Shown here piece after piece: positions 1 through 9,058 of a DNA stretch of 64,000 nucleotides (the stretch's first letter is position 1; each line of letters begins with the position of its first letter). The notes under the pieces are model-generated. The model ran no database searches, was not told the origin of the DNA, and was given only the letters and a program-made list of their open reading frames with translations. The position numbers and the translations under genes were made by a program. Source of the DNA: JACVRW01 sp963734025 (GTDB taxonomy: Bacteria > Actinomycetota > Thermoleophilia > Solirubrobacterales > Thermoleophilaceae); the NCBI GenBank assembly GCA_963734025.1, contig CAVTFR010000015.1:372001-436000 (forward strand), given 5' to 3'.

Positions 1-1676
1 GCGCGCAGCAGGACGCGCGGCTCGACCACGCCGTTCCAGCGGTTGCTCTCGAGCCTCACCGCCACGTGCCGGGCTGCGCCGGCGCTCGCAGCGAGTGACT
101 TCTGGGTGGCGCCGAAGGCCACGCCGCGCGCGCGGGCGCCGCCGCTTACGAGCGTGAAGCGCGCGTGCTGGCGCTCCTCCCCCATCCCGGCGACGTTCTC
201 GATGCGGGCGGCGGGCACGAGCAGCGTCGGCTGCGGGTTGCCCATGCCGAACGGCCGCAGCAGGTCGAGCTCCTCCGCCAGCTCGAGGCCGAGCTCGCCG
301 CCCGGCACGACGGCGTCGACCCGCTCGATCGGGATCAGGTCAGCAGGCGTGAGCGTCGTACCGGCGTGTGCGGCGAGGGCGCGGCGAAAGCCTTCGACGG
401 CGCCCGCCTCGAGCTCGATGCCGGCGGCCATCGGGTGGCCTCCGAAGCGGGTGAGGTGAGCGGAGCAGGCGGAGAGCCCGGCGTGCAGGTCGTAAGCCGA
501 GATGCTGCGGCCAGAGCCGCGGCCGCCATCGTCGTCGAGCGCAACGACCACCGCCGGCCGGCGCCACTTCTCCACGAGCCGCGAGGCGACGATCCCCACC
601 ACGCCGGGATGCCAGCCCGTGCCGGCGACGACGAGCGCGGCCTGGCTCGCCTGCGGCGAGCAGGCGGCGTCGGCGGCGAACAGGATGCGCGTCTCGGCCT
701 CCCGGCGGTCACGGTTGAGGAGATCGAGCTCGCGCGCTATCTCGTCCGCGCGCGCGCCCGAGTCGGTGAGCAGCAGCTCGAGCGCGGCGTCGGCCCGCCC
801 CATGCGGCCGGCGGCGTTGATGCGCGGGCCCAGCCGGAATCCGAGCGAGTGCTCGGAGAGCTCCGCCGGCTCGACCCCCGCGACCGCCATCAGCGAGCGC
901 AGCCCGGGTTTCTCGCTGCGCGCGAGCGCGCGCAGCCCCTCCCGGACGATGCGCCGGTTCTCGTCGCGCAGGGGGACGAGATCGCAGACGGTCGCGAGCG
1001 CCGCGAGGTCGAGATCATCGTCCACCCCACGGGCGTCGTGGCCGGCCGCGTCTCGGAGCGCCTGCGACAGCTTCAGGACGACCCCGGCGGCGCAGAGCGC
1101 GGCGGGGTAGGGCTCGGCGTCCGGGGGCGCCGGGTGAACGAGCGGGCAGTCCGGGAGCACAGGGCCGGGCCGGTGGTGGTCCGTGACGACCACGTCGAGC
1201 GCGGCGGCGCGCGCCGCTGCCACCTCTTCGACCGCGGTGACGCCGCAGTCGACGGTCACGAGCAGTCCGGTCCCGCGCGCCGCGAGCCGCTCGACCGCGA
1301 CGGTCGAGAGCCCATAGCCCTCGTCGAAGCGGCTCGGCAGCATCCACCCCGGGTCGGCGCCGAGCGCGCGCAGCGTGCGCACGAGCATCGCCGTCGAGCA
1401 GACACCGTCGACGTCGTAGTCGCCGAAAACCGCGATCCGCGTGCCGCGGCGGACGTGCTCGAGGATGAGCGCGGAGGCCTCCGCCACGCCCGGCAGCGCT
1501 CGCGGGTCGTGGCGCTCCTCCGCCGCGAGGAAGCGGCGGGCGTCGGACGGGTCGCCGAAGCCGCGCCGCGCGAGCACCGTTCCCACGGCGGCCGACACGC
1601 CGAGGCCGTCAGCCAGGCGGCGCGCAACGGCGACCTCGTAGGGCGCGCACTTCCAGCGTGACGGCCTCGCCTGCAT
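1..1676 (-). CDS. recJ: Single-stranded-DNA-specific exonuclease RecJ (3' end cut by window edge)
   Basis: RecJ degrades single-stranded DNA 5' to 3' in recombinational and mismatch repair. The minus-strand frame shows the DHH-family motifs in order: DYDVDG at about residues 86-91, DHH at about 166-168, and the DHHA1 motif GGHP near residue 411. About 558 codons are visible and the C-terminus runs off the left edge. I chose the ATG at 1676 because GAGG lies nine bases upstream; an alternative ATG at 1685 sits directly against that GAGG. It is the last visible gene of the minus-strand ruv-sec run, 81 bases after the small membrane protein. The long plus-strand open frame over this gene is its codon-bias shadow. 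Confidence 0.95.
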   Translation of the reverse strand, partial: MQARPSRWKCAPYEVAVARRLADGLGVSAAVGTVLARRGFGDPSDARRFLAAEERHDPRALPGVAEASALILEHVRRGTRIAVFGDYDVDGVCSTAMLVRTLRALGADPGWMLPSRFDEGYGLSTVAVERLAARGTGLLVTVDCGVTAVEEVAAARAAALDVVVTDHHRPGPVLPDCPLVHPAPPDAEPYPAALCAAGVVLKLSQALRDAAGHDARGVDDDLDLAALATVCDLVPLRDENRRIVREGLRALARSEKPGLRSLMAVAGVEPAELSEHSLGFRLGPRINAAGRMGRADAALELLLTDSGARADEIARELDLLNRDRREAETRILFAADAACSPQASQAALVVAGTGWHPGVVGIVASRLVEKWRRPAVVVALDDDGGRGSGRSISAYDLHAGLSACSAHLTRFGGHPMAAGIELEAGAVEGFRRALAAHAGTTLTPADLIPIERVDAVVPGGELGLELAEELDLLRPFGMGNPQPTLLVPAARIENVAGMGEERQHARFTLVSGGARARGVAFGATQKSLAASAGAARHVAVRLESNRWNGVVEPRVLLR

Positions 1677-1757
1677 CCGGAGCATCCTCGGTGGAGAAGC
1701 GGACGGAATGGGCGCCCTCTCCCCCGCCGGCGGAGCCCGGCGGTGCTGCCCAGGTCC

Positions 1758-2057
1758 CTAGATCGAGCCCTCGCGCGTGTGCCCGTGGTCCAGCCCGTGC
1801 GAGACGTCCATGCGCGAGCCCCACAGGTACGACGCGGCGAGCGCCAGCGCCGCGCCCGGGATCGCGATGACGGCCTGGATGAACTCGGTGTCGTTCTTGC
1901 CCGGGATCGTCAGGCCGTTCACGAGGTAGCCGAACAGCACGGCGCCGATCGCGGCAACGAGGAAGGCTCCGACGATCCCGCCCCAGAAACGATCGGGGAA
2001 GAACACCGTGAAGTGCCAAACGGCGATTCCCATCATCACCCACACGACCAGTCCCAT
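1758..2057 (-). CDS. Small integral membrane protein, unknown function
   Basis: A 99-residue protein with about three hydrophobic segments: residues 1-20, 24-48 (rich in Gly, Ala, Val) and 62-83. It ends in a short His-containing polar tail. The start ATG lies two bases after the secDF stop, so it is probably translated together with SecDF. The small size and multi-pass character resemble small actinobacterial membrane proteins without assigned function, and I recognise no family signature. Position suggests a role near the translocase or simple co-transcription, but nothing in the sequence proves either. Confidence 0.75.
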   Translation of the reverse strand: MGLVVWVMMGIAVWHFTVFFPDRFWGGIVGAFLVAAIGAVLFGYLVNGLTIPGKNDTEFIQAVIAIPGAALALAASYLWGSRMDVSHGLDHGHTREGSI

Positions 2058-2059
2058 GG

Positions 2060-5000
2060 TCAGCGCCTCCCGTGCTTCTTGCGGGGACGCGACCGGCGCT
2101 TCGCCTTGCCGGGTCCCGAGGTACTGGTCACGCGCGACTGGGCGCGCCCGGCGGGCGGCGCACTGTCCTCGCCGTCAACGGCGGCGGGCTCAGGTCGCGT
2201 CGGGTCTGCGGGCGGCGGAGCGGCCGGCGGCGCGGGCTCCGGGGTCGCCGGCTCGGCAGCGGCCGGCTCCGGAGTGGGCGGCTCCGCCGTGGCCGGCTCC
2301 GGCGCCGACGGCTCCGGCGCCGAAGGTTCCGGCCGGGACGAGGGCGGGCCGTCCGCGGGCGGCGCGGCGGGCGTGGCCGGGCGCGATCGCGCCTGAGCGG
2401 CTCTGCGGCGAGCGCGCTCCTGGCGGCTCGTCGGCGTCGCGGCAGGGGCAGCAGCCGTGGCCTGGGCCGGCGCCGCCGCGGCAGTAGCCCCGGCGGCCGC
2501 CGTGGCGGGCTCGCCGATGGCGCCCGAAGCGAAGGCGGGCACGCTGCCGCCGTGCTCGCGCAGGATCAGCCGCCGACGGCGCATGTAGGTCTGCTCGCGC
2601 TCCTTCCATTCCACGAGCACCGGCGTCGCGATGAAGATCGACGAGTACGCGCCCGACGCCACGCCGACGAGCAGCGCGAAGGCGAAGTCCTTGAGGGTCT
2701 CGCCGCCGAACAGCAGCAGCGACCCGACCGGCATCAGCACGACGAAGCTCGTGGCGAGCGATCGCGTGAAGACCTCCGACATCGACCGGTTGGCGATCTG
2801 AGAGAAGGTCGCGCGCGGCATGCGCGGCACGTTCTCGCGTATTCGGTCGAACACGATCACCGTGTCGTAGAGCGAGTAACCCATGATGGTGAGCAACGCC
2901 GCGACCGTCGCCGTCGTCACCTCCCGGTCGAACAGCGCGTACACGCCGGCGGTGATCAGCAGGTCGTGCGCAAGCGCGATCAGCACCGGAACGGCGAACT
3001 TGAACTCGAATCTGAAGCCGATGTAGAGCGAGATCAGGAGCAGCGACGCGAACACCGCGAGCACCGCCGTGCGCGCGATCTGCTCCCCGAAGGTGGGGCC
3101 GACCGAGGTGACTGAGAAGTCGTCAGCGGCGACGCCGAAGTCGGCGTCGAGCGCCCGCTCGACCTGCGAGACCTGGCGCGGGTCGAGCTCGGCCACCGAC
3201 ACCTGAATGACGTTGTCGCCGAGCTCCGGGTCGTCGACTTCCTGGATCTTGGCGTCGCCGTAACCGAGCGGGTTGAGCGTGTCTCGTACCGAGTCGACGC
3301 TCGCCGGCCGTTCGAGCGGCGTCGTGATGCGCGTGCCCGACTCGAAGTCGATGCCGAAGTTGAGCCCGAGCGTCGCAATCGCGATCGCGCCGGTCGCCAG
3401 GATCGCGCCGGAGAAGGAGAAGAACCAGCGCGAATTGCCCATGAAGTCGAACTTCCAGCCGCCCTTCTCCCTCGGGCTCACGCCGAGGGCGCTCGGGCGC
3501 CGCAGCAGGCGCGAGCGTGCAAGCGTGCCGAGGATCGCCGACGTGACCAGCACGGCCGTGAACAGCGAGACGATGGTGCCGACGCCCAGCGTGAACGCGA
3601 AGCCCTTGACCCCCGCCGTGGCGAGCGTGAACAGGATGAACGCGACGCCGATCGTCACGACGTTGGCGTCGATGATCGTCCTGAGCGCCTTCGAGTAGCC
3701 CGCCGAGATCGCGCTCGGAATCGAGCGCCCGGTTCTGACCTCCTCCTTTATTCGCTCGTACATGACGATGTTGGCGTCGGCCGCCACCGCCAGCGTCAGC
3801 ACGAGCCCCGCGATGCCCGGAAGCGTGAGCGTGATCGGGATCAGCTTCACGAGCGCGAACAGGAAGATCGCGTAGATGATCAGCGCGACCGTCGCGACCA
3901 TCCCGAGCACGCGGTAGAAGACGAGCAGGAACAGGATCGTCAGCGCGAGCCCGACCGCTGCGGCGGTGAGCCCCTGGTCGAGGGCCTGCTGGCCGAGCGT
4001 GGCCGACACCTGCGTCTGCGAGATCAGCTTCAGCTCGATCGGCAGGGCGCCGATGCGTAGGCTCTCGGCGAGGTCCTGCGTCTCCTCGATCGTCCCGATG
4101 CCCTCGATCTGGGCGCCCTGACGGCCGTCGATGCCCTCCGGGTTCTGGACGAAGTCGATCGTCGCGAGCGAGACGATCTGGTTGTCGAGCGTGATCGCGA
4201 AGCGCTGGAAGGCCTGCTCACGGTCGGAGCCCGGCGGCAGGATGATGCGCGCGCCGCGATCCGCGAGCCGCTTCGTGACCCGGGCGAACGCCTCGCGGCC
4301 CTGGTCCGTGAACTCCATCGTCACGACCGGCGCGTTGGTGTTCGGGTCGAATGTCTGCTCGGGGTTCTCGATGTCCCGGCCCGAGAGCTCCGAGTCGTCC
4401 TCGATGACGAAGTAGCGCTTGATCTGGGGTGGCTGGTTCTCGACCCGCTCCGCCTCGACCACGACGACGCCCTCGGGAACCATGATCACCCGCGACCCCG
4501 AGGGCGGGCCGCCCGCTCCGAGCGCCTCCAGCTCGGACTTGCACTCCGTGTTCTTCGCGTACTCCGGCGACGGCCCGGCGTCGGGCTCGTAGTCGGCGAG
4601 GAGCTCCCGGCACGAGCCCGACGGCTCGTAGTCGGCCGTCCGCACCGGTTTCTTGTCGGGGCCTATCGGCAGGCGATCGGGCCCGAACAGGTAATAGCGG
4701 TCGCCCGCGGTGTTGTTGTTCTTGTCGGCCTGTGCGGGCGTCTCGTCGGAACCCTCGGGGACGTCGGCCTGCTCGGCCTTGCCCGTCTGGGTCGAGCCGA
4801 ACTCCGTCGCGTCGTACAGGGCCTTCGTGCCGGCGTACGGGTTCTCGGGCCCGCGCGGGCCGAGGACGTTCGCCTCCCAGTCGTAGAACTGCAGCTGCGC
4901 CGTCGTGCCGACCTGCTGGATCGCGCGCTCGGCGTTCTGCACGTCGGGCAGCCCGATCGAGATCTGGTCGCGGCCGGAGCGCTGGATCTCGGGCTCGGAG

Positions 5001-5227
5001 ACGCCGAGCGCGTCGGTGCGCTTGCGGATCGTCTCCGTCGCGTCGTCGAGCGCCTGCTGGGTCACCTCGGGGACCTGCGGCGTCGGCCGGCCCTGATACA
5101 CGAGCTCGATGCCGCCCTTCAGATCGAGCCCGAGCTTCGTCGGCTTGGTGAGGATCACCGCGATCGCGGCGCCGAGGAGCACGACCACGAGGGCGAGAAT
5201 GGAGAGGTTGCGGGTCCTGCTGGTCAT
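2060..5227 (-). CDS. secDF: Protein translocase subunit SecD/SecF fusion
   Basis: SecDF uses the proton gradient to help pull exported proteins out of the SecYEG channel. This 1055-residue protein joins both halves. The SecD half starts with one membrane span and the motif LDLKGGIEL, has a large periplasmic-type domain to about residue 390, and contains ADANIVMYERIKEE. The SecF half follows near residue 590 with GIDFESGT and SLYDTVIVFDRIREN. The last ~170 residues are an Ala/Pro/Glu-rich tail ending in a strongly basic patch, which is not part of the usual domain. SecD and SecF are commonly separate proteins in actinobacteria, so the fusion and the tail are both notable. Its start overlaps the zinc-ribbon/PAS stop by four bases. 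Confidence 0.96.
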   Translation of the reverse strand: MTSRTRNLSILALVVVLLGAAIAVILTKPTKLGLDLKGGIELVYQGRPTPQVPEVTQQALDDATETIRKRTDALGVSEPEIQRSGRDQISIGLPDVQNAERAIQQVGTTAQLQFYDWEANVLGPRGPENPYAGTKALYDATEFGSTQTGKAEQADVPEGSDETPAQADKNNNTAGDRYYLFGPDRLPIGPDKKPVRTADYEPSGSCRELLADYEPDAGPSPEYAKNTECKSELEALGAGGPPSGSRVIMVPEGVVVVEAERVENQPPQIKRYFVIEDDSELSGRDIENPEQTFDPNTNAPVVTMEFTDQGREAFARVTKRLADRGARIILPPGSDREQAFQRFAITLDNQIVSLATIDFVQNPEGIDGRQGAQIEGIGTIEETQDLAESLRIGALPIELKLISQTQVSATLGQQALDQGLTAAAVGLALTILFLLVFYRVLGMVATVALIIYAIFLFALVKLIPITLTLPGIAGLVLTLAVAADANIVMYERIKEEVRTGRSIPSAISAGYSKALRTIIDANVVTIGVAFILFTLATAGVKGFAFTLGVGTIVSLFTAVLVTSAILGTLARSRLLRRPSALGVSPREKGGWKFDFMGNSRWFFSFSGAILATGAIAIATLGLNFGIDFESGTRITTPLERPASVDSVRDTLNPLGYGDAKIQEVDDPELGDNVIQVSVAELDPRQVSQVERALDADFGVAADDFSVTSVGPTFGEQIARTAVLAVFASLLLISLYIGFRFEFKFAVPVLIALAHDLLITAGVYALFDREVTTATVAALLTIMGYSLYDTVIVFDRIRENVPRMPRATFSQIANRSMSEVFTRSLATSFVVLMPVGSLLLFGGETLKDFAFALLVGVASGAYSSIFIATPVLVEWKEREQTYMRRRRLILREHGGSVPAFASGAIGEPATAAAGATAAAAPAQATAAAPAATPTSRQERARRRAAQARSRPATPAAPPADGPPSSRPEPSAPEPSAPEPATAEPPTPEPAAAEPATPEPAPPAAPPPADPTRPEPAAVDGEDSAPPAGRAQSRVTSTSGPGKAKRRSRPRKKHGRR

Positions 5228-5667
5228 TGCGGCGTGAGGACGAGGAGCAGTCCTCCGTCGTCATCGTACGCCGGGAAGATGTCCGCCTTCGCCGGTTCCG
5301 GCCGGTCGCCCTCGGCGTGGACGACGACCGGCTTGTCCAGTACGCGCACGCCCCACTCGAGCGCGGTGGCGATGTGATCGTCCCCCTGCTCGAACTTGAG
5401 GTTCAGGACCTCCTGGGCCGAGCGCCCCATCACGTCGAGGTCACCCAGGCCGGTCAGCTCGCGCGCGCCCCTGCCTGTGCCGATCAGGCGACCCTCCTGA
5501 TCGAGGATGAAGAAGGCCGCATTGGGAGCCGGGTAGTAGTCGTCGAGCAGCTCGAACAGGAACCCGAAGCCGCATTTCTTGCAGCCCTTGGCGCGGCTCT
5601 GGAAGCCGGCGGTGCGCTCTGAAGACTCGGTGCGATTGCCGCAATTCGGGCAGATGAAGATGGCCAT
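5224..5667 (-). CDS. Zinc-ribbon plus PAS-like domain protein, unknown role
   Basis: A 147-residue protein. Residues 1-40 form a four-Cys zinc ribbon (CPNCG near 6-10, CKKCGFG near 29-35). The rest resembles a PAS domain: NAAFFILDQEGRLIGTGRGA, then a segment on ARELTG, GRSAQEVL and a C-terminal strand. No output domain is attached. It overlaps secDF by four bases and follows ruvB by 50 bases, so it is probably co-transcribed with them. A PAS-type fold could sense a small ligand or mediate pairing, and the zinc ribbon could bind protein or nucleic acid. The function is not known to me. Confidence 0.85.
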   Translation of the reverse strand: MAIFICPNCGNRTESSERTAGFQSRAKGCKKCGFGFLFELLDDYYPAPNAAFFILDQEGRLIGTGRGARELTGLGDLDVMGRSAQEVLNLKFEQGDDHIATALEWGVRVLDKPVVVHAEGDRPEPAKADIFPAYDDDGGLLLVLTPQ

Positions 5668-5717
5668 GCGAAACGCTTAGGGTAGGTGGTCGCCTAAAGG
5701 GCAGGTTAGTCAGCGCC

Positions 5718-6761
5718 TCAGAACAGCTGCTGAGCGCCTTCGCGGGGCGGCTCGAGGCCCAGATGTGAGTAGCCCGCCGCGGTGGCGACCCGGCCGCGCG
5801 GGGTTCGCATGAGGAGGCCCTGCTGGAGCAGATAGGGCTCGTAGACGTCCTCGATCGTGTCCGGCTCCTCCCCCACGGCCACCGCCAGCGTCGAGAGCCC
5901 GACCGGCCCGCCACCGAACTTCTCGCAGATCGCGCGCAGGATGTCGCGGTCGAGCCGGTCGAGTCCGGCGCGGTCGACCTCGAGCAGATCGAGGGCCTCG
6001 CATGCCACGCGCTCGTCGATGTGCCCGGCCCCGCGCACCTCCGCGAAGTCGCGCACCCGCTTCAGCAGCCGGTTCGCCACGCGCGGGGTGCCGCGCGAGC
6101 GCGTGGCGATCGCCTCGGCGCCGGCGTCGTCGATCTCGACGTCGAGGATGCCGGCCGAGCGGCGCACGATGCGGGCGAGCTCGGGCGGGCCGTAGAGCTC
6201 GAGCCGGTGGGTCACGCCGAAGCGGTCGCGGAGCGGCGTCGTCAGGAGGCCCGCCCGGGTGGTGGCTCCGATCAGCGTGAAGGCGGGCAGGTCGAGCGTG
6301 ACCACCGCTGCGCCGGCGCCCTGGCCCACCGTGATCGGCAGCCGCCTGTCCTCCATGGCCGGGTAGAAGGTCTCCTCGAGCGCACGCGGCAACCGGTGGA
6401 TCTCGTCCACGAAGAACACGCTGCGGGACTGGAGCGCGGTGAGGTAGCTCGCGATGTCGCCCTTGCGCTCGAGCGCGGGACCGGCGGTCGGGACGAAGTC
6501 GGCGTCGAGCTCGTTGGCGACGATCTGGGCGAGCGACGTCTTGCCGAGCCCGGGCGGCCCCGCGAGCAGGACGTGGTCGAGCGCCTCGCCGCGGGCCTTG
6601 GCCGCCTCGATGAACACGGCGAGCTGCTCCTTGATCCGCTCCTGCCCCACGAAGTCCTCGAGCCGCTTGGGACGCAGCGAGCGGTCGAGGTCGTCCTCCG
6701 CCGGCAGCGGCGCGGGGTCGTGGATGCGCTCCACCCCGGGTGTGCGGATGCCGCCGCTCAC
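5718..6761 (-). CDS. ruvB: Holliday junction branch migration helicase RuvB
   Basis: RuvB is the hexameric AAA+ motor that drives Holliday junction migration together with RuvA. The 347-residue protein has Walker A GPPGLGKTS near residues 68-76, Walker B DEIHRL near 120, sensor/Arg-finger region GATTRAGLLTTPLRDRFG near 165-182, and the winged-helix C-domain with GGGPVGLSTLAVAVGEE. Length is normal for the family. Its ATG overlaps the ruvA stop by four bases, as expected for translational coupling. Confidence 0.98.
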   Translation of the reverse strand: MSGGIRTPGVERIHDPAPLPAEDDLDRSLRPKRLEDFVGQERIKEQLAVFIEAAKARGEALDHVLLAGPPGLGKTSLAQIVANELDADFVPTAGPALERKGDIASYLTALQSRSVFFVDEIHRLPRALEETFYPAMEDRRLPITVGQGAGAAVVTLDLPAFTLIGATTRAGLLTTPLRDRFGVTHRLELYGPPELARIVRRSAGILDVEIDDAGAEAIATRSRGTPRVANRLLKRVRDFAEVRGAGHIDERVACEALDLLEVDRAGLDRLDRDILRAICEKFGGGPVGLSTLAVAVGEEPDTIEDVYEPYLLQQGLLMRTPRGRVATAAGYSHLGLEPPREGAQQLF

Positions 6762-7336
6762 CGGGCCGCCCTCAGCGCCTCGGCGATCAGGTCCTCGGGC
6801 GTGTCCCCGGCGGCCCCGTCGAGTAGGCCGTCCGCCTCCTGCGGGTTGAAGCCGAGGCCGATCAGGCCCTCGCGCGCCAGTGTGCGCGGGTCGTCCGACG
6901 CCGTGCGCCGTACCACTATCTCGTCGGCCACGCGGCCGGCCACCTTCTCGCGCAGCTCGACGATGATCCGCTCCGCGGTCCGCTTGCCGATGCCGGGGAC
7001 GGCCTGGAAGCGTGCCGTGTCGCCCGACGCGATCGCGTTCAGGAGCTCGCGCGGCGCCCCGCCGGAGAGCACGGCGAGCGCCACCTTCGGGCCGACGCTC
7101 TGGACTCCGATCAGGAGCAGGAACAGCTCGCGCTCGGTCTGGGTCGCGAAGCCGTACAGATGCATGGCGTCGTCGCGCAGCACGAGGTGCGTGAGCAGGC
7201 GCCCGTGCGCGCCGACGGCCGGCACCTTCGCGAGCGTCTCCGTCGAGACAGCCATGCGGTAGCCGATGCCGGCGGCCTCGATCACGACCTCGCCCGCCAG
7301 CCGGGTGACGACCTCCCCGCTGACCGAGGCGATCAC
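6758..7336 (-). CDS. ruvA: Holliday junction DNA-binding protein RuvA
   Basis: RuvA tetramers bind the four-way junction and load RuvB. The 192-residue protein begins MIASVSGEVV, the usual OB-fold start. It has two helix-hairpin-helix motifs, LIGVQSVGPKVAL near 75-87 and VPGIGKRTAERI near 109-120, and a C-terminal three-helix RuvB-contact domain (LGFNPQEADGLL). The start lies ten bases after the ruvC stop. The order ruvC-ruvA-ruvB is the classical one. Confidence 0.98.
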   Translation of the reverse strand: MIASVSGEVVTRLAGEVVIEAAGIGYRMAVSTETLAKVPAVGAHGRLLTHLVLRDDAMHLYGFATQTERELFLLLIGVQSVGPKVALAVLSGGAPRELLNAIASGDTARFQAVPGIGKRTAERIIVELREKVAGRVADEIVVRRTASDDPRTLAREGLIGLGFNPQEADGLLDGAAGDTPEDLIAEALRAAR

Positions 7337-7346
7337 GCGCGCCGCC

Positions 7347-7835
7347 TCATCCGAGCGCTGCCCTGAGCGGCGCGGAGTTCGCGTGGCAGATCGCGACGGC
7401 CAGAGCGTCCGAGGCGTGGTCCGGGTGCGGCGGCTCCGGCAGCGACAGCAGCGCGCCGACCATCCGCTGAACCTGCTGCTTGCCCGCGCCGCCCGAGCCG
7501 CAGACGGCCTGCTTGACCACCTGCGGCGTGTACGAGAAGCACGGGATGCCCGCCATGCCCGCCGACAGCAGCACGACCCCGCGCGCCTGCCCGACCGCGA
7601 AGGCGCTGTGGGCGTTGCGCCCGAAGTAGAGGTCCTCGATAGCGAGCGCGGCGGGCTGATGCTCGCGAATCAGGTCGCAGACGCGCACATGGATGTCCGC
7701 GAGCCTGCGCTCGAGCGGCGTGCCCGCGCGGGTCTGGATCACGCCGCCGTCGAGCGCCGCAAGCCTCCGCCCGCGGGAGAGCACCACGCCATACCCCGTA
7801 TGCGCGGTGCCGGGATCGATGCCAAGTACGACCAC
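7347..7835 (-). CDS. ruvC: Crossover junction endodeoxyribonuclease RuvC
   Basis: RuvC cuts Holliday junctions symmetrically. The 162-residue protein has the RNase H-like acidic residues in their expected places: Asp in LGIDPGTAHTGYGV near residue 7, Glu in LAIEDLYFG near 68, and the late Asp pair in DHASDALAVAICH near 140-146. The start is a GTG (MVVLGIDPG). It follows the DoxX-like gene by 49 bases on the same strand. Confidence 0.98.
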   Translation of the reverse strand: MVVLGIDPGTAHTGYGVVLSRGRRLAALDGGVIQTRAGTPLERRLADIHVRVCDLIREHQPAALAIEDLYFGRNAHSAFAVGQARGVVLLSAGMAGIPCFSYTPQVVKQAVCGSGGAGKQQVQRMVGALLSLPEPPHPDHASDALAVAICHANSAPLRAALG

Positions 7836-7884
7836 CTATGGGTGTGATTCTGCGCAGAGTCCCGGACGCCTTCCAGGGCGGCGC

Positions 7885-8250
7885 TCAGCGCGTACCGCGC
7901 CAGGTCATCCGCGCGAACACGAACTGCAGGGGCAGGCGCGCCCACAGCAGCGCCGGATGGATACGCGGAAACTGGTCCGAGTTGACGGCCATGTGGATGT
8001 TCGCCGGGTAGATGGCGACCAGCGTGGCGAGCAGCCACCAGCGCGCCAGCCTGCGCGTGCCGCCCGGCAGCACCCCGATTCCGCCCGCCAGCTCGGCGAT
8101 GCCGCTTACGACGACGATCTCCTTGCGCCAGCGCTCGAGCCGGGGAGGCACGATCGCCTCGTACCGGCGCGGGATCACGAAATGCAGCGTCCCGGCGACG
8201 ATCCAGAAGAGCGCCGTGCCGAGCCGGGCCCGGCGCGTGCGTGCGGGCAC
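7885..8250 (-). CDS. DoxX-like four-helix membrane protein
   Basis: A 121-residue protein with four predicted membrane helices and the DoxX-family look: TLHFVIPRRYEAIVPP after helix 1, SGIAELAGGIGVL in helix 2, ARWWLLATLVAIYPANIHMAV in helix 3, and a final helix ending LPLQFVFARMTWRGTR. DoxX-like proteins are small membrane proteins linked in some bacteria to redox and thiol stress; the substrate is unknown here. The start GTG/ATG region abuts the yebC stop with no spacer, so the two are probably co-translated. Confidence 0.88.
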   Translation of the reverse strand: MPARTRRARLGTALFWIVAGTLHFVIPRRYEAIVPPRLERWRKEIVVVSGIAELAGGIGVLPGGTRRLARWWLLATLVAIYPANIHMAVNSDQFPRIHPALLWARLPLQFVFARMTWRGTR

Positions 8251-9003
8251 CTAGCCGGCCGCCACCCGCTCCAGCACCTCGGAGTCGACGTCGAAGTTGG
8301 CGTGCACAGCCTGGACGTCATCCGACTCCTCGAGCGCGTCGATCAGCCGCATGAGGCTCGCAACCCGGTCCTCCTCGACCGGCGTGCGCGTGGTGGGCCG
8401 CTGGACGAGCTCCGCGGACTCGATATCGACGCCCTCCGCCGCAAGTGCGTCACGCACGGCCGCCACGTCGTTCGGCGGGGTCACGATCTCCCACACGTCG
8501 CCGTCCAGCGCCACGTCCTCGGCGCCGGCGTCGATGGCGGCGAGCAGGTCGTCCTCGTCGTAGCGCGAGCCGTCGACCACGATCTCGCCCTTCTTCTCGA
8601 ACGTCCAGGCGACCGAGCCCGGCTCGCCCAGGTTGCCGCCGTGCTTCGTGAACGCGTGCCGGACCTCGGAGCCGGTGCGGTTGCGGTTGTCAGTGAGCGT
8701 CTCGACGAGGATCGCCACGCCGCCCGGGCCGTAACCCTCGTAGAGCACCTCCTCGAAGGAGTCGGCGTCCGAGTCCGCGCCCGTGCCCTTCGCGATCGCG
8801 CGCTCGATGTTGTCCTTCGGCATCGAGGCATCGCGCGCCTTCTGCACGGCGAGCGCCAGCGCGGGGTTGCCGTCGGGGTCGCCGCCACCCTCACGCGCGG
8901 CGACCGTGATGGCGCGGGTCAGCTTGGTGAACAGGGCACCGCGCTTGGCGTCAACGGCCTTCTTCTTGTGCTTGATCGAGGCCCACTTGGAATGACCGGC
9001 CAT
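8251..9003 (-). CDS. yebC: YebC/PmpR family protein
   Basis: A 250-residue protein starting MAGHSKWASIKHKKKAVDAK, the diagnostic YebC N-terminus, followed by RGALFTKLTRAITVAAREGGGDP and YEGYGPGGVAILVE. YebC-type proteins have been described both as DNA-binding regulators near ruvC and as factors acting on ribosomes stalled at proline stretches. The open frame extends further upstream, but the conserved MAGHSKW fixes the start at 9003. Gene order yebC-ruvC-ruvA-ruvB is widespread, here with a DoxX-like gene inserted. Confidence 0.97.
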   Translation of the reverse strand: MAGHSKWASIKHKKKAVDAKRGALFTKLTRAITVAAREGGGDPDGNPALALAVQKARDASMPKDNIERAIAKGTGADSDADSFEEVLYEGYGPGGVAILVETLTDNRNRTGSEVRHAFTKHGGNLGEPGSVAWTFEKKGEIVVDGSRYDEDDLLAAIDAGAEDVALDGDVWEIVTPPNDVAAVRDALAAEGVDIESAELVQRPTTRTPVEEDRVASLMRLIDALEESDDVQAVHANFDVDSEVLERVAAG

Positions 9004-9058
9004 GCGGCCAAGCCTACAACCGGCGCCGGGACCGGAATACACGGCTACGCTCGAAGCA

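Noticed and set aside
165..1661. Long plus-strand open frame (498 codons) over recJ
   Set aside because: It is the antisense of a clear RecJ sequence with DHH motifs. High GC content makes antisense frames open, and the product is Arg/Ala-rich without domains.
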